Below, one piece after another: positions 8,509 through 16,235 of a stretch of DNA of 37,929 nt. The position numbers and the translations under genes are program-made. Source of the stretch: a virus; IMG/VR virus record IMGVR_UViG_3300036768_001520, positions 1-37,929 of that record; one strand, given 5' to 3'. Every line of letters starts with the position of its first letter. Position 1 is the first letter of the stretch. The notes below the pieces were generated by a model. It had not been told where the DNA came from. It did not search any database and saw nothing but the letters and a program-made list of their open reading frames with translations.

Positions 8509-8835
8509 TCACAGATCTCTGCGCAAGCAATCTATACGAGCCATGATCTGTTGTATTTCTGGATCTTTTTGACAAAGCTTGCGGATCTTCTTAACTGCGC
8601 CGCCATATCGCTTACCACCATTAGAATAATCTAAGTTTCCATGAATAAGCTTATGTATAGTAGTTTGACATAATCCGAGTAAGTATGCTACTTCCATCTG
8701 TGTCTTTTGCTCAAAAAAAATAAGCTTCACTACTTCGCTTTGGCGTTTTGTGAGCTTATTGTCTATTATATCTTTTATTTTAAATATGAGCTGTTCAGTT
8801 AGCTCTAACAATTCATCCTTAGCTTCAGCGGACAA
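8509..8835 (-). CDS. Helix-turn-helix protein (sigma region 4-like), start out of frame
   Basis: The in-frame start available is a TTG at 8835, giving 108 residues. The segment L-T-K-R-Q-S-E-V-V-K-L-I...M-E-V-A-Y-L-L-G-L-C-Q-T-T-I-H-K-L resembles sigma-70 region 4 or a LuxR-type HTH, so a transcription regulator is likely. The same frame stays open upstream for another ~35 coding-looking codons (I-A-K-S-D-S-V-Q-Y-Q-Y-R-E-V-L-I-D-P-S-I) to 8934, but without a start codon. Just beyond, at 8941, is an ATG preceded by AAGGA but in the other frame (M-V-I-Y-R-stop). Removing one T from the TTT at 8932-8934 would join them into a ~143-residue protein. So the gene is probably longer and carries a one-base shift or an assembly error. 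Confidence 0.65.
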   Translation of the reverse strand: MSAEAKDELLELTEQLIFKIKDIIDNKLTKRQSEVVKLIFFEQKTQMEVAYLLGLCQTTIHKLIHGNLDYSNGGKRYGGAVKKIRKLCQKDPEIQQIMARIDCLRRDL

Positions 8836-8946
8836 GTCATCCTCTGTGCTTAGAGATGAAAGAGTAGATAGAATTGATGGGTCAATTAATACTTCCCGAT
8901 ATTGGTACTGGACCGAATCTGACTTAGCGATAAATCACCATTTCCT

Positions 8947-9669
8947 TCAATTGTTCGTATTAATATACGCCCAATAATATCCTTTGTGTATTTTGCGCTC
9001 ACCTTTACAGCATCTCGCAACATTGGATATATTAAAGTTTTCTTTAGCAGCAGAGGTGATGGAGCTGTACTCTTTCATCTCACCCGTGACAGGATCGATT
9101 CGCTCCACTGCTTTTGAATGTATTGTTCCATTTTTAATTCTTTGTTCTTTGGAGATAATTTTGCCTGATTGGACCATACGCATCTTTTCAATAGATGCTG
9201 CGGTATGTTTTCGTCCTCTATTCTTATCGCCTATTTTCTTTTTATGTTCTTCACTATGTGGACCCTGAATTTTGCCCACATGAGCTGCTGATATTTTAGC
9301 CTTGTGTTCCTCAGAGAACTTGCGTCCTTTAAGTTTGGCTGATGCTTTAGCAAGTGACTCAGGAGTTCGTTTGAGTCCTCGCATTGAGGCGCCAGCAACT
9401 TTAGCTATATTATACACTGGTTTTAAACCATCGATGCACAGTTGCTCATAGAATAATAGGTTGTCTTTATCACAAAACAATACGGGGATAAATCTGAATG
9501 CTTCCTCCCCGTATTTAGTAAATGCTCTTTGTAAATGTTGATTTTTGTGCGTATTAGTGCGCAACTGTGAAAAGTGAGTCCATTTTCTTCTGGGCAAATT
9601 TATAGCGGAGCCAATATAAAAATGACCATTAATAAAGTTCTCTATTTTATAAATACCACAATTGCTCAT
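8947..9669 (-). CDS. GIY-YIG homing endonuclease
   Basis: A 240-residue protein with the GIY-YIG nuclease core at its N-terminus: C-G-I-Y-K-I-E-N (residues 4-10) and H-F-Y-I-G-S-A (~16-22), then R/H residues and the metal-binding Glu region L-F-Y-E-Q-L (~75). It is followed by several NUMOD3-type DNA-binding repeats (R-T-P-E-S-L-A-K-A, F-S-E-E-H-K-A-K-I-S, H-S-E-E-H-K-K-K-I) and a NUMOD1/IENR-like C-terminus (I-T-S-A-A-K-E-N-F). This is the usual architecture of phage seg-type or intron endonucleases, which cut an uninvaded allele to spread the gene. It lies between the primase and the HTH gene with too little flanking sequence for a group I intron, so it looks free-standing. Confidence 0.92.
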   Translation of the reverse strand: MSNCGIYKIENFINGHFYIGSAINLPRRKWTHFSQLRTNTHKNQHLQRAFTKYGEEAFRFIPVLFCDKDNLLFYEQLCIDGLKPVYNIAKVAGASMRGLKRTPESLAKASAKLKGRKFSEEHKAKISAAHVGKIQGPHSEEHKKKIGDKNRGRKHTAASIEKMRMVQSGKIISKEQRIKNGTIHSKAVERIDPVTGEMKEYSSITSAAKENFNISNVARCCKGERKIHKGYYWAYINTNN

Positions 9670-9705
9670 TTAAAATCCAAATTGCACGGCTTACAAATAT
9701 AACTA

Positions 9706-10458
9706 TTAATTATCAGTATTTATTTTGTATTTCAAAAAGTATTCGTCTAAATCTTTTACGTCTTGCGGTAAATTGGCCTTTTCTATATTGAGGCCTAAGT
9801 TTGTGTATTTTTTAAGTACTTTTTCGGATGATATCTGCCCCGCTTCATCATTATCGAACATTAATTTTATATTATCTGTATACCTAGCTAATATGACTAG
9901 CTGTTGTCTAGTAAGCATCGTTCCACTTGTAGCTACCACGTTTCTCATTCCATTCTGGAAAGCAGTGATAACATCAAAATTTCCCTCTACTATATACACC
10001 TTATTATGCTTACGGATGCTGTCTCTAGTAAAATTAAGACCATATAGACAATTACCCTTCTTAAATGAAGTATTAATATATTTTGCTAAGCCCAACTCGG
10101 TACGCTTAGTTTCAGGATATAAGCACCTACCAATAATAGCTATGTCTTGACCGAATTCATTATAAATAGGAATTATCAGTCTGTGTACCAAAAATTTGGA
10201 AGTTAAATAGCCATCATCACCTTTTGATATTATTCCAGTCTTAAAAGCCACCTTTCTGCCCATAAATCTGGCAACTAGCTCACAATCATCGGGAAAACTA
10301 CCTATTTTAAACTTATTAATTGTAGCATCACTAATGCCGCGTTTGTGCAGATACTTTAAGACTGGGTTATTATTCCCAACAAATAGATTGGCATGACATA
10401 AATTTATTAACTTAGCAATACCAAGTCGCTTTTCTTCTTCTGTAATTTCAACCATCAT
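9706..10458 (-). CDS. dnaG: DnaG-type primase catalytic (TOPRIM) subunit, lacking zinc domain
   Basis: A 250-residue protein corresponding to the RNA-polymerase core of bacterial DnaG. Residues ~32-55 carry Y-L-H-K-R-G-I-S...I-N-K-F-K-I-G, the hallmark just after the zinc domain in DnaG. The TOPRIM acid E158 is in V-E-G-N-F-D-V, and D202-N-D204 is in F-D-N-D-E-A-G. The end (L-P-Q-D-V-K-D-L-D-E-Y) matches the 'lP.gkDpDe' element. There is neither an N-terminal CHC2 zinc finger nor a C-terminal helicase-binding domain, and the usual DnaG is about 600 residues. The zinc finger is found on a separate gene at 34685-35320. The start ATGATG overlaps the stop of the zinc-ribbon gene upstream. It makes RNA primers for the phage fork. 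Confidence 0.88.
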   Translation of the reverse strand: MMVEITEEEKRLGIAKLINLCHANLFVGNNNPVLKYLHKRGISDATINKFKIGSFPDDCELVARFMGRKVAFKTGIISKGDDGYLTSKFLVHRLIIPIYNEFGQDIAIIGRCLYPETKRTELGLAKYINTSFKKGNCLYGLNFTRDSIRKHNKVYIVEGNFDVITAFQNGMRNVVATSGTMLTRQQLVILARYTDNIKLMFDNDEAGQISSEKVLKKYTNLGLNIEKANLPQDVKDLDEYFLKYKINTDN

Positions 10459-11156
10459 ATATTATCTATTCTGATACTTGCTTTTAAATCCTCAGAGACA
10501 TCGCCAGTTTTTTCATCAACAAATCTTTGTCTTAGCAACTCTGCTTTTTTAGCAGCCGCTCCTTTGTCTTTTTTGGATACTGTGATTTTAGGACGACCTT
10601 GAGAAACATCAGAATCCCCATCGTCTACCAATCCATCAAAAGAAGCGGACGGGGTTGAAATTTTTGGCTCTACTTTATTTTCAGTCTTATTCTGCTGTAT
10701 TTCAGCTGGCTTAGTAGATACGGTTATTGGCTTATTGACAATTACTGCGCCTTCAGCACTTTTTGATATAGGCTCCACACCTTCGCCGCATTCAGGCTTA
10801 ACTGATGTCATGTCTATAACTTCAATATCTGGCTTTATCTTCAAAGCGCTCAAGAAGTATTTTGTAAGATGCACATTTACTTCTTTACATGCTTTACAGC
10901 CAACCTTGAATAAGGTCTTGCTATATTTAAGTAGGACAGGCCCCTCCGACGAACCACAGGAGGAGCACTTCATTTCAATGGAGGGTTTTGGCTTACGCAT
11001 AATTTGTCCTTGAGCCAAGAGAGATGTCTTAATATATTGTGTAACATCGACTGGATTGCCACAAGCAACACATAGCACATCTCCACTGTCCTTATCAAGT
11101 TTGTGATAATCCTGAGCAAAGCAATCTTTGTTTGAACATGTTAATAACATTCCCAT
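10455..11156 (-). CDS. Double zinc-ribbon protein, unknown function
   Basis: The frame is open from an ATG at 11168. I prefer the ATG at 11156 (MGMLLTC), which has GGAG about seven bases upstream while the first ATG has none, giving 233 residues. Two zinc-ribbon-like units are visible. The first has cysteines in L-T-C-S-N-K-D-C and V-L-C-V-A-C-G; the second has M-K-C-S-S-C-G and V-G-C-K-A-C. The rest (from ~residue 110) is low-complexity Lys/Ser/Pro/Thr-rich linker with a short helical basic segment near the end (A-A-A-K-K-A-E-L-L-R-Q-R). It sits between recA and the primase gene, so a replication accessory or transcription-linked role is plausible, but no family is recognised. Confidence 0.75.
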   Translation of the reverse strand: MGMLLTCSNKDCFAQDYHKLDKDSGDVLCVACGNPVDVTQYIKTSLLAQGQIMRKPKPSIEMKCSSCGSSEGPVLLKYSKTLFKVGCKACKEVNVHLTKYFLSALKIKPDIEVIDMTSVKPECGEGVEPISKSAEGAVIVNKPITVSTKPAEIQQNKTENKVEPKISTPSASFDGLVDDGDSDVSQGRPKITVSKKDKGAAAKKAELLRQRFVDEKTGDVSEDLKASIRIDNI

Positions 11157-11177
11157 TTTATACTCCATTATACGCGA

Positions 11178-12326
11178 TCAATCATCGCTAGTGCTGTCCT
11201 CTTCACCATCGTCGGAAAAGTCAGTTGATTTAGCAGCCTGTTCGGCGGCCTCGTCGCTCAGTTCCATGGTGATCTCTATACCTGCAGCCTTGCGTTCTTT
11301 TATTTTTTCTAAAATCTCAGAACGCAACACAGCATCATTATCTAGCATATCAAAAAAGTTGTCTTTGCCACGAACTATCGTTTCGCCATATTTCCAGCTT
11401 TGGAGGTTAGGACGCTCTATAACTCCGTATGCGGCACCGAGTTTTGCTAACTCTTCACCTTGACGAACAACGCCTTTAGTAAAATCCAAGAAAAACTCCG
11501 CTTGGTGTTTGTTAATTCCACCACGAGATTTCTCTACAGTGGCAATGATCATATGACCCACCTTGTCACCGCGCGCATCCCTTAAGATATTCTCTTCCTT
11601 GGTAGAAGGGTGAAGCTTAATTGCAAAGTCAAGATTGTATCTGTAAGCACGACCACCACTGTAGCTTGGCTGAGAATTTGGCGTCATACTATCTCTCAAT
11701 TGGTTTATGCAAATCATACCAGCATTGGCCTTTGCCAACATTGGCTTTAACTGGCGTAAAGCTTTTGGAAGAAATCTTGCTAGCGCTGCCATTTCAAAGT
11801 CCTCTAGCTTGCGACCTTCCTCTGACGGAGGAACTAGCTGAGCAATAGAGTCTAATACGATTAGTTTAACATTAAGCTGACCACTAGCTACTAGATCAAG
11901 CACGCCTGGCACGACTTTCTTTGCCTTGTCATTAAACTTTCCACAGAGAGTGGTGAATATTTCAACAGCATTATTTGTATTGATAATTACTACGCGGCTT
12001 ATATCAAGACCAATTTTGCGTGCCCAGTCTTTATTAAAAGACAGTTCTGAATCTATCCAAACAACTTCTGATTTTGGATATTTATCCAGAGTTTCTTTAG
12101 CCATTAACATGGCCAAGAATGTTTTTCCACAGTTCTCTGGTCCATGAAATTGAGTTATCTTCCCATTAAGCGGGATGCCCCAAATACCAACTGCGCTGCC
12201 TAGTGATGGAGAGGGGTAATCAACAACCTCCCAATTTAACTTCAAAGCCTCGCTGGCTCTGAATAAAATATCTCCGCCCAATTCTTTGTTTAATTTTGCC
12301 CAAATATTTGCTGTATTTTCACTCAT
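11178..12326 (-). CDS. recA: RecA/UvsX-type recombinase
   Basis: A 382-residue strand-exchange ATPase. The Walker A motif G62-P-E-N-C-G-K-T69 is followed by a Walker-B-like strand ([10 protein letters not shown]). After it come the RecA switch segment G-M-I-C-I-N-Q-L-R and the Y-S-G-G-R-A loop that matches RecA 'P-G-G-x-A-x-x-F' loop L2. The C-terminus is acidic ([11 protein letters not shown]), as in cellular RecA, where it moderates DNA binding. It would coat ssDNA and drive recombination-dependent replication and repair with the SSB, SbcCD and RuvC-like resolvase encoded nearby. The start ATG overlaps the dnaJ stop (ATGA), with a GAGG site upstream. Confidence 0.95.
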   Translation of the reverse strand: MSENTANIWAKLNKELGGDILFRASEALKLNWEVVDYPSPSLGSAVGIWGIPLNGKITQFHGPENCGKTFLAMLMAKETLDKYPKSEVVWIDSELSFNKDWARKIGLDISRVVIINTNNAVEIFTTLCGKFNDKAKKVVPGVLDLVASGQLNVKLIVLDSIAQLVPPSEEGRKLEDFEMAALARFLPKALRQLKPMLAKANAGMICINQLRDSMTPNSQPSYSGGRAYRYNLDFAIKLHPSTKEENILRDARGDKVGHMIIATVEKSRGGINKHQAEFFLDFTKGVVRQGEELAKLGAAYGVIERPNLQSWKYGETIVRGKDNFFDMLDNDAVLRSEILEKIKERKAAGIEITMELSDEAAEQAAKSTDFSDDGEEDSTSDD

Positions 12327-13309
12327 AATAGTACCTCTTTTATTTTATCTCTCTGTTCATCCGTCAATTTTTCAGGATATTGAACTTCTAGCGTTAAAAT
12401 GTGACTTCCTAATGTATTGTTTACTGGATCCTTGGCTCCGCAATCGCGCAGCCTAATCTTTAGATTAGGATTTATGCACTCTTTAATGTTTATAACTTTC
12501 TCACCATGAATAGTAGTGACATTTAACTTACAGCCTAAAAGCACATCTTTCAGAGATACTTTTTGAATACTGTGAACGTCGGTGCCAACCCTAGTGAAGC
12601 TTGGATCTGGCATCACACTAATATCTATTAAAAGAGTATCCATATCAGAAACTTTTACTGTACAGGTGCTTCCAGTATCAACACAGGATGGTATCGATAC
12701 AGTATGATCTGAAATGCTTTGTATATTACCCAAACCATGACATTCTTGGCATGACTTGGTAAATTTAATACCGCGTCCATTGCACTTATTGCAGGTTTTA
12801 GATATAACTATATTGTGATGCTTCCCAGCCACAGTTCCCATTCCATTGCACTCTTCACATTTAATACAATCCTCTTCTGCAGCTCCCACACCATTGCAGC
12901 CCACGCACTTCTTATTGGATTTTATTTTAAATGTTTTATCTGTGCCTAAGCAAGCTTCTTTAAAAGACAGCACGGCGTGCACTCTATGAGTATTTCGGCG
13001 GGGCTGTGAGCGACGATTCGCACCCATGCCTGCTGCTCTAAATATCTCGTCTATATTTAAAAACGGATCAAAACCAACGTTTTTCCAAACGTTTGAAAAG
13101 TCTTGAGGATTATGTCCCGCGCCCGAAGATTTCGGATTATCATCAGTCAGCATTTGGTATGCTTGATTGATCTGCTTGAACTTTTCCTCTGCCTCGGCGT
13201 TTCCTTGATTTCGGTCTGGATGGTACTTCAACGCCAGTTTTTTGAACGCCTTTTTTATCTCTTCTTTTGACGACCCTGGTGCTATCTCTAATACTCTGTA
13301 TGGATCCAT
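12323..13309 (-). CDS. dnaJ: DnaJ-type co-chaperone with J-domain and zinc centre
   Basis: A 328-residue type I DnaJ. The J-domain occupies residues 1-60, with the catalytic H30-P31-D32 tripeptide that stimulates DnaK ATPase. A shortened linker (~60-110) with few Gly/Phe follows. Then come the four C-x-x-C-x-G-x-G repeats ([32 protein letters not shown]) and two beta-rich substrate-binding domains. No DnaK is in the window, so it presumably recruits host DnaK for phage protein folding or replication-complex remodelling, as in phage lambda replication. It has a GAGG site before the ATG. The first 167 bases overlap the end of the RuvC-like frame, which is unusual. Confidence 0.95.
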   Translation of the reverse strand: MDPYRVLEIAPGSSKEEIKKAFKKLALKYHPDRNQGNAEAEEKFKQINQAYQMLTDDNPKSSGAGHNPQDFSNVWKNVGFDPFLNIDEIFRAAGMGANRRSQPRRNTHRVHAVLSFKEACLGTDKTFKIKSNKKCVGCNGVGAAEEDCIKCEECNGMGTVAGKHHNIVISKTCNKCNGRGIKFTKSCQECHGLGNIQSISDHTVSIPSCVDTGSTCTVKVSDMDTLLIDISVMPDPSFTRVGTDVHSIQKVSLKDVLLGCKLNVTTIHGEKVINIKECINPNLKIRLRDCGAKDPVNNTLGSHILTLEVQYPEKLTDEQRDKIKEVLL

Positions 13310-13811
13310 TGTGTTCCTCTAATAATAAATACGTTGCTAAACCTACAGCCATAGCATCTGTGATGTCATTATGCTTTTCAAATTCAAAATCACTTAGTCC
13401 GTAGCGAGTTTTCATAAATGCAAAGACATCTTTTTTATCCTGCTCTTTCTTGCCAGACAGAACAAGCGTTGTCTTTGCTGCTAGAATTTTGCGCAAATTT
13501 GATGGCATCAGAACTATGGGATCTTGCCTAAAATGTACAAAGCATGCCTTATATGCAATTCCATGATATAGTGCCAATATCTTGTATGTTTTTATAGACG
13601 GGCCCTTCCAAATATCTTCAAATGAAAATATTGTCGGCCTATACTTGTTTACTAATTCCACAATGGAATTTTCAAGCTGAAGTAGCTTTTCTCCATGATG
13701 CTTCGTTTTAGATTTTAATTTAATAACACCATAAGCAGTTAAACTATTATCAGTATATACTGACCAGCCAGTAGAGACGGAAGATATATCGAGAGATAAA
13801 ATTACATTCAT
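13143..13811 (-). CDS. RuvC-like Holliday junction resolvase
   Basis: The frame is open from a TTG at 13826, but the ATG at 13811 ([10 protein letters not shown]) is the natural start, giving 222 residues. The RNase H-fold acids are visible: D8 (S-L-D-I-S), E65 (S-F-E-D-I-W), and D149 with D152 (N-D-I-T-D-A-M-A-V). These match RuvC-type resolvases that cleave four-way junctions. The domain ends at about residue 165. The remaining ~55 residues are very basic ([18 protein letters not shown]) and are read from DNA that also encodes the DnaJ J-domain in another frame. Losing one T at 13327-13329 would put a stop at once after A-T-Y, at about 163 residues, so the tail may be a frameshift product or a real overprinted DNA-binding tail. 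Confidence 0.85.
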   Translation of the reverse strand: MNVILSLDISSVSTGWSVYTDNSLTAYGVIKLKSKTKHHGEKLLQLENSIVELVNKYRPTIFSFEDIWKGPSIKTYKILALYHGIAYKACFVHFRQDPIVLMPSNLRKILAAKTTLVLSGKKEQDKKDVFAFMKTRYGLSDFEFEKHNDITDAMAVGLATYLLLEEHNGSIQSIRDSTRVVKRRDKKGVQKTGVEVPSRPKSRKRRGRGKVQADQSSIPNAD

Positions 13812-13826
13812 CTGCTTGATATACAA

Positions 13827-14588
13827 CTAGTTTATGTATGTTTTATCATCAGTTGAATTATTATGGAGATTTTGATAGGACAATAATTCTTGCCACACAA
13901 CATCTCCCACCTCAGATAGCATTAGTTTATTTTTTTCTTCAAAAGACTCACATGCTTTAAGTTCTAATAACATCAACTCAGCCTGATCAGAACTAAGGTC
14001 TCCATCTTCGTGTGATTTTACAACAGCACTTATAAACGTCTTCCAGTCACCAAATATAAAGTCCTTCTTTTCACCAAGGTCTTTGGGATTAAATCCATTT
14101 GGATCTATATCGCTAAACATAGATATGTCAATCATTGGATGCTTTGTTCTATCATCCCTTAGCTGAAGATACTTTTCACAAAGTGAGATGCCTTCACGTA
14201 AATCTGATAGGATACGTGGTAGGTAGTACACCTCCGAGAATGGTATTGTTCTATTTACATAAAATTTAACCTTGCCCGAGCCATACGGATAAATTCCAGT
14301 AACTGGCATGTCTGCTGCATAAAATATATTTGCTATATCACTATAGGTTTTAAGATTAAGAATATCTCCATCAAAAATAATTGAAGTCTCTAGACGCAAT
14401 ATTTGTGCAAAATCCTTATCTACTGTTAGTAATACGCTCAGATCACCATCTAAATCTATAAGAAAGGAGTTTGACATCATGTCAGTATCGGCAACCTTGT
14501 ACTTAGATTTTAAAAGTTGCTTTTTTATAACGCTCATTCTGACGCGAATATTTAGATCTGACAGCTTCCGTTTAATAAGTTTAATCAT
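13827..14588 (-). CDS. Hypothetical protein, 253 aa
   Basis: The frame is open from 14639, but that start would lie inside a terminator hairpin. The ATG at 14588 (MIKLIKRK) has AGGTGG four bases upstream and is preferred. The N-terminus is basic. Residues ~35-130 look like an alternating alpha/beta domain (F-L-I-D-L-D-G-D-L-S-V-L-L, L-R-L-E-T-S-I-I-F-D-G, V-K-F-Y-V-N-R-T-I-P-F). This vaguely resembles YbjN or secretion-chaperone-like folds, an impression only. The C-terminal ~80 residues are helical and acidic. It is the first gene after the SSB terminator and precedes the resolvase by 15 bases. Function unknown. Confidence 0.72.
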   Translation of the reverse strand: MIKLIKRKLSDLNIRVRMSVIKKQLLKSKYKVADTDMMSNSFLIDLDGDLSVLLTVDKDFAQILRLETSIIFDGDILNLKTYSDIANIFYAADMPVTGIYPYGSGKVKFYVNRTIPFSEVYYLPRILSDLREGISLCEKYLQLRDDRTKHPMIDISMFSDIDPNGFNPKDLGEKKDFIFGDWKTFISAVVKSHEDGDLSSDQAELMLLELKACESFEEKNKLMLSEVGDVVWQELLSYQNLHNNSTDDKTYIN

Positions 14589-14600
14589 CAGGCCACCTAC

Positions 14601-14648
14601 AAAAAAAACAATTAGAGAACGGTTGCATCTAATGTACAACCGTTCTCT
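14601..14648 (-). terminator. Rho-independent terminator after the SSB gene
   Basis: A perfect 12-bp inverted repeat, agagaacggttg at 14614-14625 and caaccgttctct at 14637-14648, with an 11-base loop. On the minus strand it is followed closely by a run of eight T residues (the a-run at 14601-14608). It lies 18 bases beyond the stop of the SSB gene. This is a textbook intrinsic terminator and should set the SSB transcript apart from the resolvase, dnaJ and recA genes, which then need read-through or a separate promoter. Confidence 0.93.
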
Positions 14649-14666
14649 AAATCTGTGCTTTAATTA

Positions 14667-15332
14667 TCAGAAATCAAACGCTGTATCGTCTGCAGCTTGC
14701 TTGACCGCTTCTGAGACGGCGGTTGTACCTGGACGTGACCACGAACCGTCGGCTGGTGCACCTGCGCCATCACGCCCGAGCTTTTTAAGAATAGATTCGT
14801 TTGTAGATGGCTGTACGAATGATGACAGATCGATACGCTCCATGAATTCTTTGATCGAAGCCCTATCTTCTAGAGACAGCTCTGTCTTGCCTACAGGCAT
14901 AACCTGATAGATGCCAGATGGTGGACGAGACTTGTTACGATCAATTAACAAGTCATATGTCTTTGGATCTCCCCAGTGCTTGCTTCCAACCAATGCTCTA
15001 ATACCATTGAATACCTGTGGACCAAATTCGATCAAGTGACACTTATTTGTATCACGGCTCAAAACCTCAAGCAAGTAACGAACCTGTGCCTTTGCAGCCC
15101 CTGGGACACCAGCAGCAGCTTCTTTACAAAGAATGCATCCTCGGCCCGCGCAATTAACTTTACGGATCTGCTTGTTTTGATCTTCTACCCAGTGAACTGA
15201 ATAAGTAAACGGATCACTGAGAACTCTTACAGTGTATTGACCATCTTTATTAATATTAAGGAAGTCGTCGCGACCACCGCCACCAGATGGTGCATTATCC
15301 CACGATGTTTGTCCGAATGAAGTCTGTGTCAT
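14667..15332 (-). CDS. gp32-like single-stranded DNA-binding protein
   Basis: A 221-residue protein matching the phage T4 gp32 style. A Gly-rich N-terminus with F-G-Q-T-S-W is followed by an OB-fold-like core (Y-T-V-R-V-L-S-D, Y-S-V-H-W-V-E-D). It has an embedded zinc cluster C61-x4-C66-x2-C69 (N-C-A-G-R-G-C-I-L-C) and strands such as V-R-Y-L-L-E-V-L. The tail is disordered Gly/Ser/Ala-rich and ends with the acidic, aromatic tip D-D-T-A-F-D-F, the type used by SSBs to recruit partner proteins. It protects ssDNA at forks and recombination intermediates. It has an AGGAG site, a 48-base leader and its own terminator, suggesting separately tuned, high expression. T4 gp32 is about 300 residues, so this is shorter. 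Confidence 0.88.
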   Translation of the reverse strand: MTQTSFGQTSWDNAPSGGGGRDDFLNINKDGQYTVRVLSDPFTYSVHWVEDQNKQIRKVNCAGRGCILCKEAAAGVPGAAKAQVRYLLEVLSRDTNKCHLIEFGPQVFNGIRALVGSKHWGDPKTYDLLIDRNKSRPPSGIYQVMPVGKTELSLEDRASIKEFMERIDLSSFVQPSTNESILKKLGRDGAGAPADGSWSRPGTTAVSEAVKQAADDTAFDF

Positions 15333-15380
15333 ATTTTTCTCCTGTTTGTTTTGCCTTATACTTTGTGTACTGAGGACACT

Positions 15381-15980
15381 TTACCAAGGCGTTCTTTTGT
15401 TTTTTGTAGTATTGCCATCTTCTGCTAGAAAGCCTGCCCACCCATCCTGCTCTCCAGATTCATCAGAAGTATCGGATAATGTTTCTTGCTTTCTATAATC
15501 ATTTTCCACATCTCTCTCAGAGATTCTTCTCATTAAATAATGAGCTTTTTCAAAATCACTGCGAATATTTTCAACCAACACTCGAAGCATTTTGGCCTCA
15601 GCATGCTTCTCGGCAGCCTCGACATAGAGGTCGTCCGTGTTAGCATACGCTTCCATTTCCTTGGCAGTCTTAAGTCCCTTAGATTTTGACCTAATTATAA
15701 ACGCATCACCATGCGCCTTCTTTCTTAGAATATCACTCTTAAGCTCGTAGCCAGTCGCGAGAGCGCACAGTTCGTTGCAAAGAGCAAGTCCCTTGAGGAA
15801 TCTACCTGCCAGGTACTCTGCATGAGACGGACTGATTGCGTTAGCATTATCTGGAAGTTCACGGGCGACTTCTACAATTTGCTCAATGATTTCGGTGCTC
15901 GGATCTAAACCAAGGCTTGATCGCACCATCTCTTCGATCGAAGAGAGAACGTGTGCTTTTTTAGTACTTAGTGAGGTCAT
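15381..15980 (-). CDS. Hypothetical helical protein, candidate recombination mediator
   Basis: A 199-residue, almost wholly helical protein starting at the ATG at 15980, overlapping the upstream stop as ATGA. Features are a segment G-L-K-T-A-K-E-M-E-A-Y-A (~103-114), then a long helix through E-A-A-E-K-H-A-E-A-K-M-L and a basic end Y-L-M-R-R-I-S-E-R. The C-terminus is acidic and disordered. The order 'acquired-Lys loop, short spacer, amphipathic helix' and its place directly upstream of SSB resemble UvsY-type recombination mediators that load UvsX onto gp32-covered DNA. The resemblance is architectural; I see no decisive motif, so the name stays hypothetical. Confidence 0.7.
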   Translation of the reverse strand: MTSLSTKKAHVLSSIEEMVRSSLGLDPSTEIIEQIVEVARELPDNANAISPSHAEYLAGRFLKGLALCNELCALATGYELKSDILRKKAHGDAFIIRSKSKGLKTAKEMEAYANTDDLYVEAAEKHAEAKMLRVLVENIRSDFEKAHYLMRRISERDVENDYRKQETLSDTSDESGEQDGWAGFLAEDGNTTKNKRTPW

Positions 15981-16234
15981 ATTTTCTTTTGCCTTCTTAA
16001 CTCATCTATTACGAACATTCTCTGCATTATCATTAAATTTTGAATAAAAAACACTGATGACCATGTCATTTTATCGCTAGGTTTGAAGAACACTATAAAT
16101 CCATCATCATCCGTCTCTAATACAGAAGATAAATTCACAGATAGCGTTGGATGTGATGCAAGCAGCTTGTCCAAATATTGCTTATCATTGTCCGACATAA
16201 AAAGAAGTATATTCTTATACATCACCTTTTTCAT
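15977..16234 (-). CDS. Small hypothetical protein, 85 aa
   Basis: It starts at the ATG at 16234 with AGGA five bases upstream, one base after the stop of the upstream gene, and overlaps the next gene by four bases. The sequence opens M-K-K-V-M-Y-K-N-I-L-L-F and contains a strand pair (D-D-D-G-F-I-V-F-F-K-P-S) followed by a helix rich in Met and hydrophobics (V-F-F-I-Q-N-L-M-I-M-Q-R-M). This is not long or apolar enough to be a confident membrane span. No family is recognised. Confidence 0.65.
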   Translation of the reverse strand: MKKVMYKNILLFMSDNDKQYLDKLLASHPTLSVNLSSVLETDDDGFIVFFKPSDKMTWSSVFFIQNLMIMQRMFVIDELRRQKKI

Positions 16235-16235
16235 A

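Noticed and set aside
8836-9705. Group I intron carrying the GIY-YIG gene
   Set aside because: Only 36 bases precede and a few follow the endonuclease, far too little for an intron core outside the ORF. The primase gene ends with a normal double stop, so no exon is interrupted.
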